A stretch of DNA of 64,000 bases. Source: Dyadobacter bucti. GTDB lineage: Bacteria > Bacteroidota > Bacteroidia > Cytophagales > Spirosomataceae. Under the pieces are notes generated by a model, which saw only the letters and a program-made list of their open reading frames with translations, made no database searches and was not told where the DNA came from. Positions 44,634 to 53,228 of the stretch are shown one piece after another. The stretch covers positions 124,001 to 188,000 of the forward strand of contig NZ_SWFP01000007.1 of NCBI RefSeq assembly GCF_005869225.1, written 5' to 3'. The stretch's first letter is position 1, and each line of letters opens with the position of its first letter. A program made the position numbers and the translations under genes.

Positions 44634-46220
44634 TTAACAAACTGGTTCTTTGCTCGACTTTCTTTTTGCGAAACCTTTCCAGGTCTCAGCAGGTAATGGA
44701 TTACCCTTTGCTTTGCTGTATGCCTGGTTTAGCCTTGCCCAATCCTCAATATTCAAGAATTCAAAGTGACCTGTCCCTTTCTTGAAAACTTTAAACCGAA
44801 AGAAGCCCCACTCGTACCAAGTGTTGGGCTTAAAATACCCGTAACCTGATGGTTTTGGGTATGGAAGGGTTTGTCGATTATACTTCCCCGTCCGTCGCTC
44901 TTCAGCAGCCCGCATTTCCAGAATTTCCGTCTGGGTATCTTGGGGCAATGAAGAATCCCCGATTGGGGGCATTCTGTTGTAATCCTTACCAGTTAGGAAG
45001 CACAGTGCTTTAACAAGATCAATTATCTGAGAAAATTTGCCCTGGTGAGTATTTATTTTCACTCCATTATTCCCTTCCCAAGCATATTGGTATTCACAAA
45101 TATAGGGCGTGATAAATTTCTGGTTCAATAGGTTACCTGCGTTCGTTTTCCACCCTGGCAAGTTGAATCTGTTCTCATCAGTATACATTGTAAAGTTGTC
45201 TACGGCCTCGACAATAGCTTTTTCCATATTCTCCCCGGAAGTTCCCACGATCGTCTCTACCATCCGAAAAATATTTTTCATGGTGAATGGGTAATTCAAT
45301 CGACTTTCAACGTATTCGTTCACCTTTGACATCACTCCTCTTGTCAGGTATTTTTCAAGATCAAACTTTGCGAAAACAATCTTCCAGCACTTCTTCTGCA
45401 GGGTTCTGGCAAATGTGGCTTTGTCGACTATCTCGCCCTTATCATGCCCCCTGTCATCGATATCAGTGCTTGACACCTTGTAATTAAAACCTCCGTGGGT
45501 ACCAAACCCCACCGCCTTACATATTCCATTTAGTTCGTTTCCCACGTCGGCGAATTTATCAAAACACCGCACTGCGCCTGTATAATTATTGACTAGCGCT
45601 TGAATTTCGTTGTAACGGATCACACCGGAGACATCGTTCAGTTCCGGCATATCGTAGTAGAATCCTTCAAAGGCTTCATTGCTCGCAGATACCGGCTTGA
45701 ATAACCTGATAATCGCAATCGACACATCCGTTACTCGCTCAGCTCGTTTGTAAGCCCCGTCGTAATGCTCCACACCCCCATAGCTTGCAATCAACGATTT
45801 AAGCTCTTTGCGCTTTTGACTGTACGGGTTGTTGATGGTTTCTGCGTTGCATTGGGAAACGATTTCGCACCCTTCCGGCGCAATATTCCACGCATGTAAG
45901 ATGTGTTGATCTGCATTTGAATAGGGTGGGTTCATAAGTATCATCTGCACATGGCTAATGCTTTCTGATGTTGCCTGGAACCAATCAGAACCGATTACAG
46001 GATATTTTGTGGATAACAGGGCACGGAGCTCGTCGTTTTTTTCAATGCCTTCAACAGAATAAGCCCCTGAAGCGAAAGCATATCTTAAAATATTCCCTTT
46101 CCCTGCCGACGGATCAAGAACCCTTTTTCCGTAACAATCAACATTCATCGCCTCCCAGGCTTCTTTACTACAAGGATAAAATTCAGGATCAAACATAACA
46201 CTCTTCATTTGCGACATCAT
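44634..46220 (-). CDS. DUF4942-type DNA methyltransferase
   Basis: 528 residues. N-terminal class I SAM-dependent methyltransferase: LDPSAGKGNI (36-45) binds SAM and NPPY (97-100) is the amino-methyltransferase catalytic motif, implying N6-adenine or N4-cytosine. The C-terminal part is a DUF4942-like region common in Bacteroidota mobile elements. No restriction gene nearby, so an orphan, perhaps anti-restriction, enzyme. Confidence 0.75.
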   Translation of the reverse strand: MMSQMKSVMFDPEFYPCSKEAWEAMNVDCYGKRVLDPSAGKGNILRYAFASGAYSVEGIEKNDELRALLSTKYPVIGSDWFQATSESISHVQMILMNPPYSNADQHILHAWNIAPEGCEIVSQCNAETINNPYSQKRKELKSLIASYGGVEHYDGAYKRAERVTDVSIAIIRLFKPVSASNEAFEGFYYDMPELNDVSGVIRYNEIQALVNNYTGAVRCFDKFADVGNELNGICKAVGFGTHGGFNYKVSSTDIDDRGHDKGEIVDKATFARTLQKKCWKIVFAKFDLEKYLTRGVMSKVNEYVESRLNYPFTMKNIFRMVETIVGTSGENMEKAIVEAVDNFTMYTDENRFNLPGWKTNAGNLLNQKFITPYICEYQYAWEGNNGVKINTHQGKFSQIIDLVKALCFLTGKDYNRMPPIGDSSLPQDTQTEILEMRAAEERRTGKYNRQTLPYPKPSGYGYFKPNTWYEWGFFRFKVFKKGTGHFEFLNIEDWARLNQAYSKAKGNPLPAETWKGFAKRKSSKEPVC

Positions 46221-46226
46221 AAAAGT

Positions 46227-46266
46227 ACAACAATAGTTTTACTTATACAACTTTTGTTTTACTTTC
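46227..46266. repeat. Two tandem 20-bp operator-like repeats
   Basis: Unit 1 (46227-46246) and unit 2 (46247-46266) share ACAAC and GTTTTACTT at the same spacing, 15 of 20 positions. They lie in the divergent gap between the methyltransferase and the 71-residue gene. A spacing of two helical turns suits a dimeric regulator. Confidence 0.5.
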
Positions 46267-46267
46267 T

Positions 46268-46275
46268 TATCTTTG
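46268..46275 (+). promoter_or_regulatory. Promoter -7 box (TATCTTTG)
   Basis: Consensus TAnnTTTG ending 4 nt before the ATG at 46280; the transcript would be nearly leaderless. Confidence 0.45.
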
Positions 46276-46279
46276 GAGC

Positions 46280-46495
46280 ATGAAAATGGAGGAATATCTG
46301 AAAAGTGGGTTATCTATCAACCTCAATGAAGTTGCAAAACGCATGTGGCCTAACAACCCGAGCGCAAAAACTTATATGAGTGCTAAATTGAATGGTAAAG
46401 AGAAAAAGTGGACACCAAAGGATACCGAAAAGGCTAAACAAGTTTTACGGGAGCTTTATCAAAGTGGACTTAATCAAATCGACAACTTAAAGTAA
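46280..46495 (+). CDS. Small HTH-like phage protein
   Basis: 71 residues. NLNEVAKRMWPNNPSAKTYM followed by a helix from WTPKDTEKAKQVLRELYQSG looks like a small DNA-binding or HTH domain. Its promoter carries tandem repeats, so autoregulation is plausible. Could also be second-Met start six nt later. Confidence 0.55.
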   Translation: MKMEEYLKSGLSINLNEVAKRMWPNNPSAKTYMSAKLNGKEKKWTPKDTEKAKQVLRELYQSGLNQIDNLK

Positions 46496-46496
46496 C

Positions 46497-46715
46497 CTAC
46501 CTCTCCCCTTCCAAGATCCGCTTCACCTCCATCAAATGCGGATAGTAATTCGTCCCCTTCCCGCCATCCGGATTAATTTTCATCAACCGTATCCGATCGT
46601 TGACCCATTGCTTGGATATTTCGGTGGTGTAACCCATCATTTGTACCCACTGGGTTGTAATCTCCAATTTCTCAAAATACCGCTCCAACTCCAAAATATC
46701 TTTCAACGTAGCCAT
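46497..46715 (-). CDS. Small hypothetical protein
   Basis: 72 residues, helical (ATLKDILELERYFEKLEITT). Converges tail-to-tail with the HTH-like gene. DNA-binding possible, not shown. Confidence 0.5.
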   Translation of the reverse strand: MATLKDILELERYFEKLEITTQWVQMMGYTTEISKQWVNDRIRLMKINPDGGKGTNYYPHLMEVKRILEGER

Positions 46716-46800
46716 CTCACATTTCCTTTTTCATTTCAACACGCAAAATTTAACATCATTTGGATCATTTCCAAATTTTAGGAATTATTCCATTTTTTTC

Positions 46801-46832
46801 TTGACAAGTTGGCTCAAGCTTGTTCACCTTTG
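46801..46832 (+). promoter_or_regulatory. umuDC promoter with inverted repeat
   Basis: TTGAC (46801) and CACCTTTG (46825-46832) are spaced 21 nt, as in Bacteroidota promoters. Between them ACAAG (46804-46808) and CTTGT (46819-46823) form an inverted repeat with a 10-nt gap, a candidate SOS repressor site. It shows the open frame upstream of 46851 is promoter, not coding. Confidence 0.5.
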
Positions 46833-46850
46833 CATAAAATCAGCGAGGAC

Positions 46851-47315
46851 ATGGGAGCGTTAGCCATTATTGAAACCGAGAACTTAGATGTGTTTGCCTG
46901 CCCACAGCAGCGACCTATTATTTTACCACTAATTCCGGGCATCAGTGCCGGATTCCCCTCCCCCGCGGCTGATTTCATTGATTTAAACATCGATCTCTCA
47001 AAAGAAATCGTCAAAAACCCTTCATCAACATTCTTTGGTCGTGTTAAAGGCGACAGCATGCACGGGGCTGGCATCGACGACGGTGATATCATGGTCGTCG
47101 ATAAAAGCCTTTCGTGTAAAGAAGGCGACATTGCTGTTTGCTTTGTGGACGGCGAATTCACGGTTAAACGGATCCGTTTCGAAAAAGACGCATGCTGGCT
47201 GATTGCCGAAAACGACAAATACCCTCCTATCCGAGTAACCGATGATAACGAAATGGTAATCTGGGGAATAGTAATCAGCGTAATTAAATTCTTCGGACAT
47301 GTTCGCCCTCGTTGA
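46851..47315 (+). CDS. umuD: UmuD-like peptidase S24, translesion polymerase subunit
   Basis: 154 residues from the ATG at 46851. Self-cleavage site region SAGFPSPAADF (Ala33-Gly34), nucleophile Ser69 in KGDSMHGAGI, and general base Lys106 in EFTVKRI. In SOS, RecA-stimulated self-cleavage makes UmuD' for DNA polymerase V. It overlaps umuC by 17 nt. Confidence 0.9.
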   Translation: MGALAIIETENLDVFACPQQRPIILPLIPGISAGFPSPAADFIDLNIDLSKEIVKNPSSTFFGRVKGDSMHGAGIDDGDIMVVDKSLSCKEGDIAVCFVDGEFTVKRIRFEKDACWLIAENDKYPPIRVTDDNEMVIWGIVISVIKFFGHVRPR

Positions 47316-48561
47316 CTGCAATAATTTTTACGCTAGTTGTGAGCGGTTGTTTCGGCCTGAACTGAACGGTAAGCCGGTGGTGGTGCTTTCCAACAATGAC
47401 GGGTGCGTGATTGCGCGGAGCAACGAAGCGAAAGCCCTGGGCATTGAAATGGGTGCGCCCGCGTTTCTGTTTGAAAAAAAGTTCAAAGAGCAGCACATCA
47501 ACGTGTTCAGCAGCAACTATGCACTTTACGGTGATATGAGCAGCCGGGTAATGACTATTCTTTCCAAATACTCACCAGATGTCGAAGTCTATTCGATTGA
47601 CGAAGCGTTTTTGAAGTTCGACGGCTTTAAGCTCTTCGATCTTAAAAAGATCGGCGAGCAAATGAGAAAGGAAGTCACAAAAAGCACAGGGATACCTATC
47701 AGTGTCGGCATTGCCCCGACAAAAGCGCTGGCCAAGCTTGCAAACAAGATCGCCAAGAAGTTCCCTAAGCAGACCGGTGGGGTTCACGCGATCGATACGC
47801 AGGATAAACTGATCAGAGCAATCGCCTTTTTCAAAATCGGGGACGTTTGGGGCATTGGCCGACAGCACGAGAAGCGGTTAAAAGCAGTGGGGGTTGAATC
47901 GATTTTAGATTTCACGCTCTTGCCGGAAGATTGGGTTAAAAAACAGATGTCGGTTGTAGGGCTCAGGCTTCAAAAGGAACTTGCCGGGATCCGCACACTT
48001 GACCTAGAAGACACAAAGGACAAAAAGAACATCGCTGTTACCAGGTCTTTCGATGAGAACTATACAGAATACGGGAAAGTAAAGGAGCGGGTAATCACAT
48101 TTGCCACGATTTGCGGGGAAAGGCTCAGAAAACAGGATAGTTGTTGTAATGTGATACAGGTCTTTGTGCACACAAATACGTTCAGGCCGGAACAGCCTCA
48201 ATATAGTCGCTCCGTCACAATTGACCTTCCATACCCCACAAATAGCAGCATGGAGCTTGCCCATTTTGCCGTGGATGCTTTGCAACGAATCTACAAAGAT
48301 GGTTACGGCTACAAAAAGGCTGGAGTGATCGTGATGGAATTTACCCCGGCAGATAGCAAACAGCAAATGCTGTTTGAAAACTCCGACCCGAAACAGGGCA
48401 ATTTGATGGCCGTGCTCGATAAATTAAACAAAGCACTCGGGCAGCAGAAGGTGAAGCTTGCCTCCCAGGATCTTGACAAAGTATGGAAGATGAAACGGGC
48501 GAAACTTTCTCCCAGGTATACCACTCGACTTGATGAAATCATAACGGTGCACTGCCGGTAG
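47299..48561 (+). CDS. umuC: UmuC-like Y-family DNA polymerase
   Basis: 420 residues, typical length. Y-family motifs: ALVDCNNFYASCERLF (start), SNNDGCVIARSNEAKALGI, and VYSIDEAFLKF with catalytic Asp-Glu; HhH region WGIGRQHEKRLKAVG. With UmuD it forms error-prone polymerase V, letting the phage copy damaged DNA. Overlapping start with umuD indicates coupling. Confidence 0.9.
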   Translation: MFALVDCNNFYASCERLFRPELNGKPVVVLSNNDGCVIARSNEAKALGIEMGAPAFLFEKKFKEQHINVFSSNYALYGDMSSRVMTILSKYSPDVEVYSIDEAFLKFDGFKLFDLKKIGEQMRKEVTKSTGIPISVGIAPTKALAKLANKIAKKFPKQTGGVHAIDTQDKLIRAIAFFKIGDVWGIGRQHEKRLKAVGVESILDFTLLPEDWVKKQMSVVGLRLQKELAGIRTLDLEDTKDKKNIAVTRSFDENYTEYGKVKERVITFATICGERLRKQDSCCNVIQVFVHTNTFRPEQPQYSRSVTIDLPYPTNSSMELAHFAVDALQRIYKDGYGYKKAGVIVMEFTPADSKQQMLFENSDPKQGNLMAVLDKLNKALGQQKVKLASQDLDKVWKMKRAKLSPRYTTRLDEIITVHCR

Positions 48562-48650
48562 TTTCTCTCTGGCATAATTCTGTTCAATAATTTCTATCAA
48601 ATAGATTTTTTTGATAAGTTTATCCAGGGACATTACTCAGACAGATCACT

Positions 48651-49373
48651 ATGTGCTATCACGTTTCAAATGAGAGCAGTGCGGAAGAAATCCAACGGGA
48701 ATTCAAACTGCCAATGGACAAAGTTGAGAAGTTTAAGGAGAGGTATGATTTTGTCGGTTTTGAAAAGCCTTACCTGCCGGTTATATCGAAAGAAAACCCG
48801 AAAATGATCGATATGTACCGCTGGCGGCTGGTTCCTGAATGGGTAAAGGATGAGAAAGACTGGAAGGCGAACACACTGAATGCCAGAAATGACGAGCTTT
48901 TTGAAAAGCCGTCGTACAGAAACTATTGGCAAAACAGGTGCCTGATTATCTGTACAGGATTTTTCGAACCACACTATCCGGATTTGAGCGGGAAAGAACA
49001 TGAGTCTTGGTACATCAAACCAAAAAACAAAAAGTTCTTTGTGCTGGGCGGGATATATTCAAATTGGAAAAACGAAAAGACATTCAGCATTGTGACAACG
49101 GATGCCAGCCCGAAAATGGAGGAAGTCCATAATGATGGGAAGCGGCAACCACTGGTATTGACCGGTGATGCTGCGCTGGCTTGGCTGGTGCCGGATCTAA
49201 CAAAAGACGAAATGAAAAACTTAATGTTGTTCCAGTACCCTGATGATGATTTGATTGCTTACAGAACGGTCGATGGTATCTACAATTCAAGGCTGGATAC
49301 AAATGTTCCGGCAGCTATTAAACCTTATGAAAGGCCACCATTCAACGTGTTGGATATGTTTGGAGTTAACTAA
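48651..49373 (+). CDS. SRAP (HMCES/YedK) abasic-site protein
   Basis: 240 residues. Active-site residues all present: Cys2 (exposed after Met removal), Asn77 in LNARND, Glu106 in GFFEPH and His160 in EVHNDGKRQP. The family crosslinks to abasic sites in ssDNA. Neighbouring umuDC and Fpg indicate a repair island. Confidence 0.88.
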   Translation: MCYHVSNESSAEEIQREFKLPMDKVEKFKERYDFVGFEKPYLPVISKENPKMIDMYRWRLVPEWVKDEKDWKANTLNARNDELFEKPSYRNYWQNRCLIICTGFFEPHYPDLSGKEHESWYIKPKNKKFFVLGGIYSNWKNEKTFSIVTTDASPKMEEVHNDGKRQPLVLTGDAALAWLVPDLTKDEMKNLMLFQYPDDDLIAYRTVDGIYNSRLDTNVPAAIKPYERPPFNVLDMFGVN

Positions 49374-49377
49374 TCGG

Positions 49378-49737
49378 TTACTCGTTTGCAGCATTTGTCC
49401 CTTTTTCGATTAACACGAAATCTTGACCTGGGTAAAACCAATAGTCGTTATGAGCCGCACAGATCCCGGAAATATAACTCTCATTCAAGCGGACTTTGAT
49501 TAGCTTTTCCACCATTTCGCTAGCCTTGTCAACACCGGTAACTTGTAAGCAACGAAGCAGGAATTGTCCGAAGAAATTGACTTCGCCGGTGGCCGGAGAA
49601 GCGAAGAGGTCCCGACCACCGAATAAAAACACGTCGCCGTTAATTTCGATTTTTAACGCAGCTGATAAGTATTCGTTCTCGATAAGGTAAATATCAACGC
49701 CAATGATTTCACCGGTAGTAACAATTGAGTCTTCCAT
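49378..49737 (-). CDS. Hypothetical protein
   Basis: 119 residues, beta-rich (GEIIGVDIYLIENEYLSAAL). Opposite strand to the repair genes. Not recognised. Confidence 0.5.
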   Translation of the reverse strand: MEDSIVTTGEIIGVDIYLIENEYLSAALKIEINGDVFLFGGRDLFASPATGEVNFFGQFLLRCLQVTGVDKASEMVEKLIKVRLNESYISGICAAHNDYWFYPGQDFVLIEKGTNAANE

Positions 49738-49782
49738 GTAGTTGAGTTATAATGCAAAACAATTATATAAATAAAGTATGCC

Positions 49783-50565
49783 ATGCCCGAAATTCCAGAA
49801 CTAAATGTTTTAAAAAACAATCTGTTGAAGAGATTCAAGGGGAAGAAGGTTGAAGAATTCCGGATCCTTTGGAAGAAAAACATCAAAACACCGGAAGAAG
49901 AATTTGCAAAAACATTTCAGGGCGCCAAATTGATGGATATAACCAGGGAAGGAAAGATACTGTTACTCCGCTTTGACAATGATCAGATCTTGGGGATACA
50001 TCTACGATTGACTGGCAGGGCTTTTTTGATACCAGAAGAAGAAGACACGAAGTTCCCGATCATGATGATGCTATTCAAAAAGGATGGCTTCGGCATAAAT
50101 GATTTTATGGGCCAGGCTCAACCCGAGATCAATCCTACGATTCCAGATGTCCCTGACGTGTTATCGAAAGATTTTACCCTTGACTATTTGAAGGCGATTA
50201 TTGCAAAACGGAGCAACAAAGCCATAAAGACAGTATTGACGGAGCAAAAACTTCTTCGGGGAATGGGGAATGCCTATACTGATGAATCACTTTGGGCGGC
50301 AAAAATAGATCCTCGATCTATTGCTTCGAAAATTCCGGATGCAAAGTTGAAGGAGTTTTTAGACTGCCTCCATGAAGTGTACTCGGATGCCGAGAATGAA
50401 ATCGATATAGCCACAGGCAAAGATTCACTGATGATAGAAAAGCGCGAGTTCATGAAAGTGCACAATAGCAAGCGCAAGCAGGATCCGGAAGGGAATGACA
50501 TTGAGAAGGGAGAGGTCGCGAAAGCTAAAACGTATTGGAGCAAAGCACAGCAGCTTTATGAGTAG
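49783..50565 (+). CDS. Fpg/Nei-family DNA glycosylase lacking the zinc finger
   Basis: 260 residues. MPEIPEL gives catalytic Pro2 and Glu3, Glu6; Lys58 in REGKILLLRF; H2TH region LLRGMGNAYTDESLWAAKI. The family normally ends in a four-Cys zinc finger. Here the last 30 residues (KRKQDPEGNDIEKGEVAKAK and TYWSKAQQ) keep its length but contain no Cys, a zinc-less finger. Excises oxidised bases by family function. Confidence 0.85.
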   Translation: MPEIPELNVLKNNLLKRFKGKKVEEFRILWKKNIKTPEEEFAKTFQGAKLMDITREGKILLLRFDNDQILGIHLRLTGRAFLIPEEEDTKFPIMMMLFKKDGFGINDFMGQAQPEINPTIPDVPDVLSKDFTLDYLKAIIAKRSNKAIKTVLTEQKLLRGMGNAYTDESLWAAKIDPRSIASKIPDAKLKEFLDCLHEVYSDAENEIDIATGKDSLMIEKREFMKVHNSKRKQDPEGNDIEKGEVAKAKTYWSKAQQLYE

Positions 50566-50618
50566 AAGACACGGCGTATATATTTTTTATTAAAGACTTA
50601 ATGCAAACCTGATATGTT

Positions 50619-51263
50619 GTGAGACTGACAAAAGCTCTATCTGAAATCGAGGCAGAATATGGGGCTAAATTTCAGGATCCAAAGTCCTACGTCGCTTTCG
50701 AGTGGTTTACTGGAACGGATTACCCACCCCTACCGATTATCGCAAATGATCAAATGAAAATCATTATGATAGCGTATTGGGGATTAAGCAGTGAAACAAA
50801 ATCAGAATGGGCAAATGAATGGATCTGGAGAATCCAGCTTAATCAAGTTCATTCAAATGTAGCAGTTCGCTCAAATATTGCAAATAGGTGCCTAATTTTA
50901 GTCGATGGTTTCTTTCAGAACCGGTTAGTTGATAAAAAGATTCGGAGATGCCTAGTTACAAAGGCTAACAAGACGGTTTTCGCTTGCGCAGGAATCTACG
51001 AAGACCAGACTGACCACCAAACCGGTGAAAAGATCCGGAAATTTACTATTTTGACGACCGGAGCCAACGGCTTGATGGCCATCGTCGACAATCGACAAAA
51101 ACGAATGCCTATTGTATTAGATAAGGACGAAGAATCGAAATGGCTGGATCCTAAAAGCGACATAATGGACTTTTCAGACAGAAGGAAAATAGAGCTTGTT
51201 GCTGACTATGCCCCATCAGAGAAGATAGTAAAGCCTGGCTACTCGTACAATTTATTCGATTAA
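50619..51263 (+). CDS. Catalytically degenerate SRAP paralogue
   Basis: 214 residues from a GTG. Family core is clear: NRCLILVDGFFQ and FTILTTGANGLMAIVDNRQK and RMPIVL. But Cys2 is missing, the Glu equivalent is Gln100 and the His equivalent is Asp157. Just upstream, ATGTT (50614-50618) precedes the GTG: a Cys codon (TGT) with one base lost would restore Met-Cys-Val-Arg-Leu. Either a decaying gene or a pseudoenzyme that binds DNA without crosslinking. Confidence 0.65.
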   Translation: MRLTKALSEIEAEYGAKFQDPKSYVAFEWFTGTDYPPLPIIANDQMKIIMIAYWGLSSETKSEWANEWIWRIQLNQVHSNVAVRSNIANRCLILVDGFFQNRLVDKKIRRCLVTKANKTVFACAGIYEDQTDHQTGEKIRKFTILTTGANGLMAIVDNRQKRMPIVLDKDEESKWLDPKSDIMDFSDRRKIELVADYAPSEKIVKPGYSYNLFD

Positions 51264-51317
51264 ACACCTTTCAACAGAGATCAACTCAACACCCGAGCAT
51301 TCGATAAAAAAATACCT

Positions 51318-51779
51318 ATGATTGATTATCCACAATTTTCGATCGTCAATGCTGACAATTTAAGTTTTGACATCGATCATTCAGTATTAGATAGAGTTAA
51401 AAGAAAAGAGTTTGGCCGTTACGTTGGAATTTCAGTATTATCCAGGTTTGAAGGATTCGATAAAGGACTGTTACCCATTGTTACCAATATCAAATTGGTT
51501 GGCCTTATCGGCGAAAACCAGTTCGAGGCGGTTGATTCCTTTTACGTATCAATTTTTCAGTTTTCCGACCAGCGGAGTATCCTTTTAGGAGTTAACGAAG
51601 ATTCCGTGCGTATTCTACAGAAATGCCACCAGTTAGCCCAAGCACACGCTTATTCAATATTTTCATTGCTTTGTAAAGAAAATGGCGTACCACAATCCGG
51701 TATGGAACTAACACCGGAAGAAAACTCAGTTGAAGGCATTGAGGAATTTTTAGAACAAATAGCCCTTCCGGCAGAATAA
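51318..51779 (+). CDS. Hypothetical protein, member of tandem pair
   Basis: 153 residues. Its C-terminal ILQKCHQLAQAHAYSIFSLL aligns with ILKECTDLAQAYCYANFSFE of the next gene, as does overall length, so the two are probably paralogues. Function unknown. Confidence 0.6.
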   Translation: MIDYPQFSIVNADNLSFDIDHSVLDRVKRKEFGRYVGISVLSRFEGFDKGLLPIVTNIKLVGLIGENQFEAVDSFYVSIFQFSDQRSILLGVNEDSVRILQKCHQLAQAHAYSIFSLLCKENGVPQSGMELTPEENSVEGIEEFLEQIALPAE

Positions 51780-51788
51780 AGATATTTT

Positions 51789-52241
51789 ATGGATTATTTC
51801 ATTTCAGGCACTGTGCCGGCTCCCATCGAATTCAATCAGAACTCTTATGGTCTGTATTTACTCGGAGAGTACGGGGAATCGAGTGCGATAGGATTTAAGT
51901 CAGGCATCAATGATTTCAAAAAAGGGACATTGTCAATTAGCGTTCAAATCGAATTCTACGCGGATCGTGACGGTGACGGAATTTGGGTAGCTCGCGGCAG
52001 ACAAGTGTCATTCTTCGAATTCGAGAATCCTGGTCTATTGAAGAGAGGCCCAACAAAGAAAGCTATTTCGATTTTGAAAGAGTGTACCGACTTAGCGCAG
52101 GCGTACTGTTATGCAAACTTTTCTTTTGAAGGGTCAAGGAACAAACTACCGATGATGCCCTCAATAGTACAGCCGTTTATCGAGACCGAAAAGGCAATAA
52201 TGGACTTTCTAGCAAAGCACAACGAATTGAAGAAAAAGTAG
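51789..52241 (+). CDS. Hypothetical protein, member of tandem pair
   Basis: 150 residues. Nine nt after its putative paralogue; shares the LAQA-Tyr-Phe-Ser region. Beta-rich N-terminal half. Function unknown. Confidence 0.6.
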   Translation: MDYFISGTVPAPIEFNQNSYGLYLLGEYGESSAIGFKSGINDFKKGTLSISVQIEFYADRDGDGIWVARGRQVSFFEFENPGLLKRGPTKKAISILKECTDLAQAYCYANFSFEGSRNKLPMMPSIVQPFIETEKAIMDFLAKHNELKKK

Positions 52242-52309
52242 GCAATAGGAACATCAGGTAGTTAAATTCTAATAGTTTTTCTCGGGTGATGTTAATGGGG
52301 TTAGTTGGT

Positions 52310-52528
52310 TCAGCCAAGTGCAAACTTTTCCTCTTTCGTTAATTTACTAAGAGCCTTTTTTCGGAGCTCATCACCATTGTAGGGCATGCATTCTTCGAAA
52401 GTGTCGAAGATAATAAATTCTAATCTTTCAGCCGGAATAGAACCACCATACCCGCCGGTTATATCAGCCAGCTTTGAATGGCTAAAAATTACTCTCTCGC
52501 GGCTCACCTTATACACTCTGGACTTCAA
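52310..52528 (-). CDS. Small hypothetical protein, non-ATG start
   Basis: 72 residues if TTG at 52528 starts it. The next Met is residue 48, and an in-frame TAA lies just upstream. RVYKVSRERVIFSHSKLADI looks coding. Start is uncertain. Confidence 0.4.
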   Translation of the reverse strand: MKSRVYKVSRERVIFSHSKLADITGGYGGSIPAERLEFIIFDTFEECMPYNGDELRKKALSKLTKEEKFALG

Positions 52529-52921
52529 ATGATCTGGAAGAGATTAAACATCCAAAGAAACAGATCTGCTGAGCGGGTGTATAGTGACAATCAGGTGATC
52601 TTTAAAAAGGTAGCGGCTTCTCTTATCCGGCAGTACGGTATCGAAGTCACCTTTGAAGATTACACAGCAGCAGCTGAAATGCTTATTTTTTCCCTGGCAG
52701 AAGATCCTGTTGTTTACTACCAAGTGATGCTGAGTACAGGACACACCCCAAGACCAGTTTCTTCCCCTGATGGTGGCGTAACAATCGTAGATGCTGATCC
52801 CTCTGAGAGAATGACCCACACCCAGGCCGAAGAGCTCATGCATAACATCTGGAAGCATAGAGGTATGGCTTTAATGCATATCAGGGAGAGGTTTGCAAGG
52901 GATTTACCTCAGGCGGAGTAG
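52529..52921 (+). CDS. Hypothetical helical protein
   Basis: 130 residues from the ATG at 52529; an upstream in-frame ATG at 52478 would overlap the divergent gene. RVYSDNQVIFKKVAASLIRQ and a C-terminal helix HTQAEELMHNIWKHRGMAL. Not recognised. Confidence 0.5.
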   Translation: MIWKRLNIQRNRSAERVYSDNQVIFKKVAASLIRQYGIEVTFEDYTAAAEMLIFSLAEDPVVYYQVMLSTGHTPRPVSSPDGGVTIVDADPSERMTHTQAEELMHNIWKHRGMALMHIRERFARDLPQAE

Positions 52922-53223
52922 CCGAGTGAACGGATGAAATCGACCAATTTGAATGGGTTCTCAATACTTAACATTTTGTGATCGTAGCTTACCAAAATAT
53001 TTCCATTGTACTCAATTGTCATGACCATTGGGATTCCAGAACTTCCTATTTTAATCTCATATTGAAGCTTTATAAATCCAAGATTTGACGTTATCCGAGG
53101 TGAATTCCGGCCTTGAAACTGGTAATTAAATATCTTCTCGCAGCTTTCCAGATCCCCTGCTAGTTCGCTAAGGGGTTTGTAGGTGGGTTTCTCGAATACA
53201 ACTTCAATTGTTGGTGATTTCAT
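52909..53223 (-). CDS. Hypothetical protein
   Basis: 104 residues, beta-rich. Downstream end overlaps the convergent gene by 13 nt. Part of the leftward early operon. Not recognised. Confidence 0.5.
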   Translation of the reverse strand: MKSPTIEVVFEKPTYKPLSELAGDLESCEKIFNYQFQGRNSPRITSNLGFIKLQYEIKIGSSGIPMVMTIEYNGNILVSYDHKMLSIENPFKLVDFIRSLGYSA

Positions 53224-53228
53224 TCTTT

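Noticed and set aside
46801..46850. UmuD translated from the TTG at 46809
   Set aside because: That codon lies between the -33 and -7 boxes; the ATG at 46851 gives the normal length.
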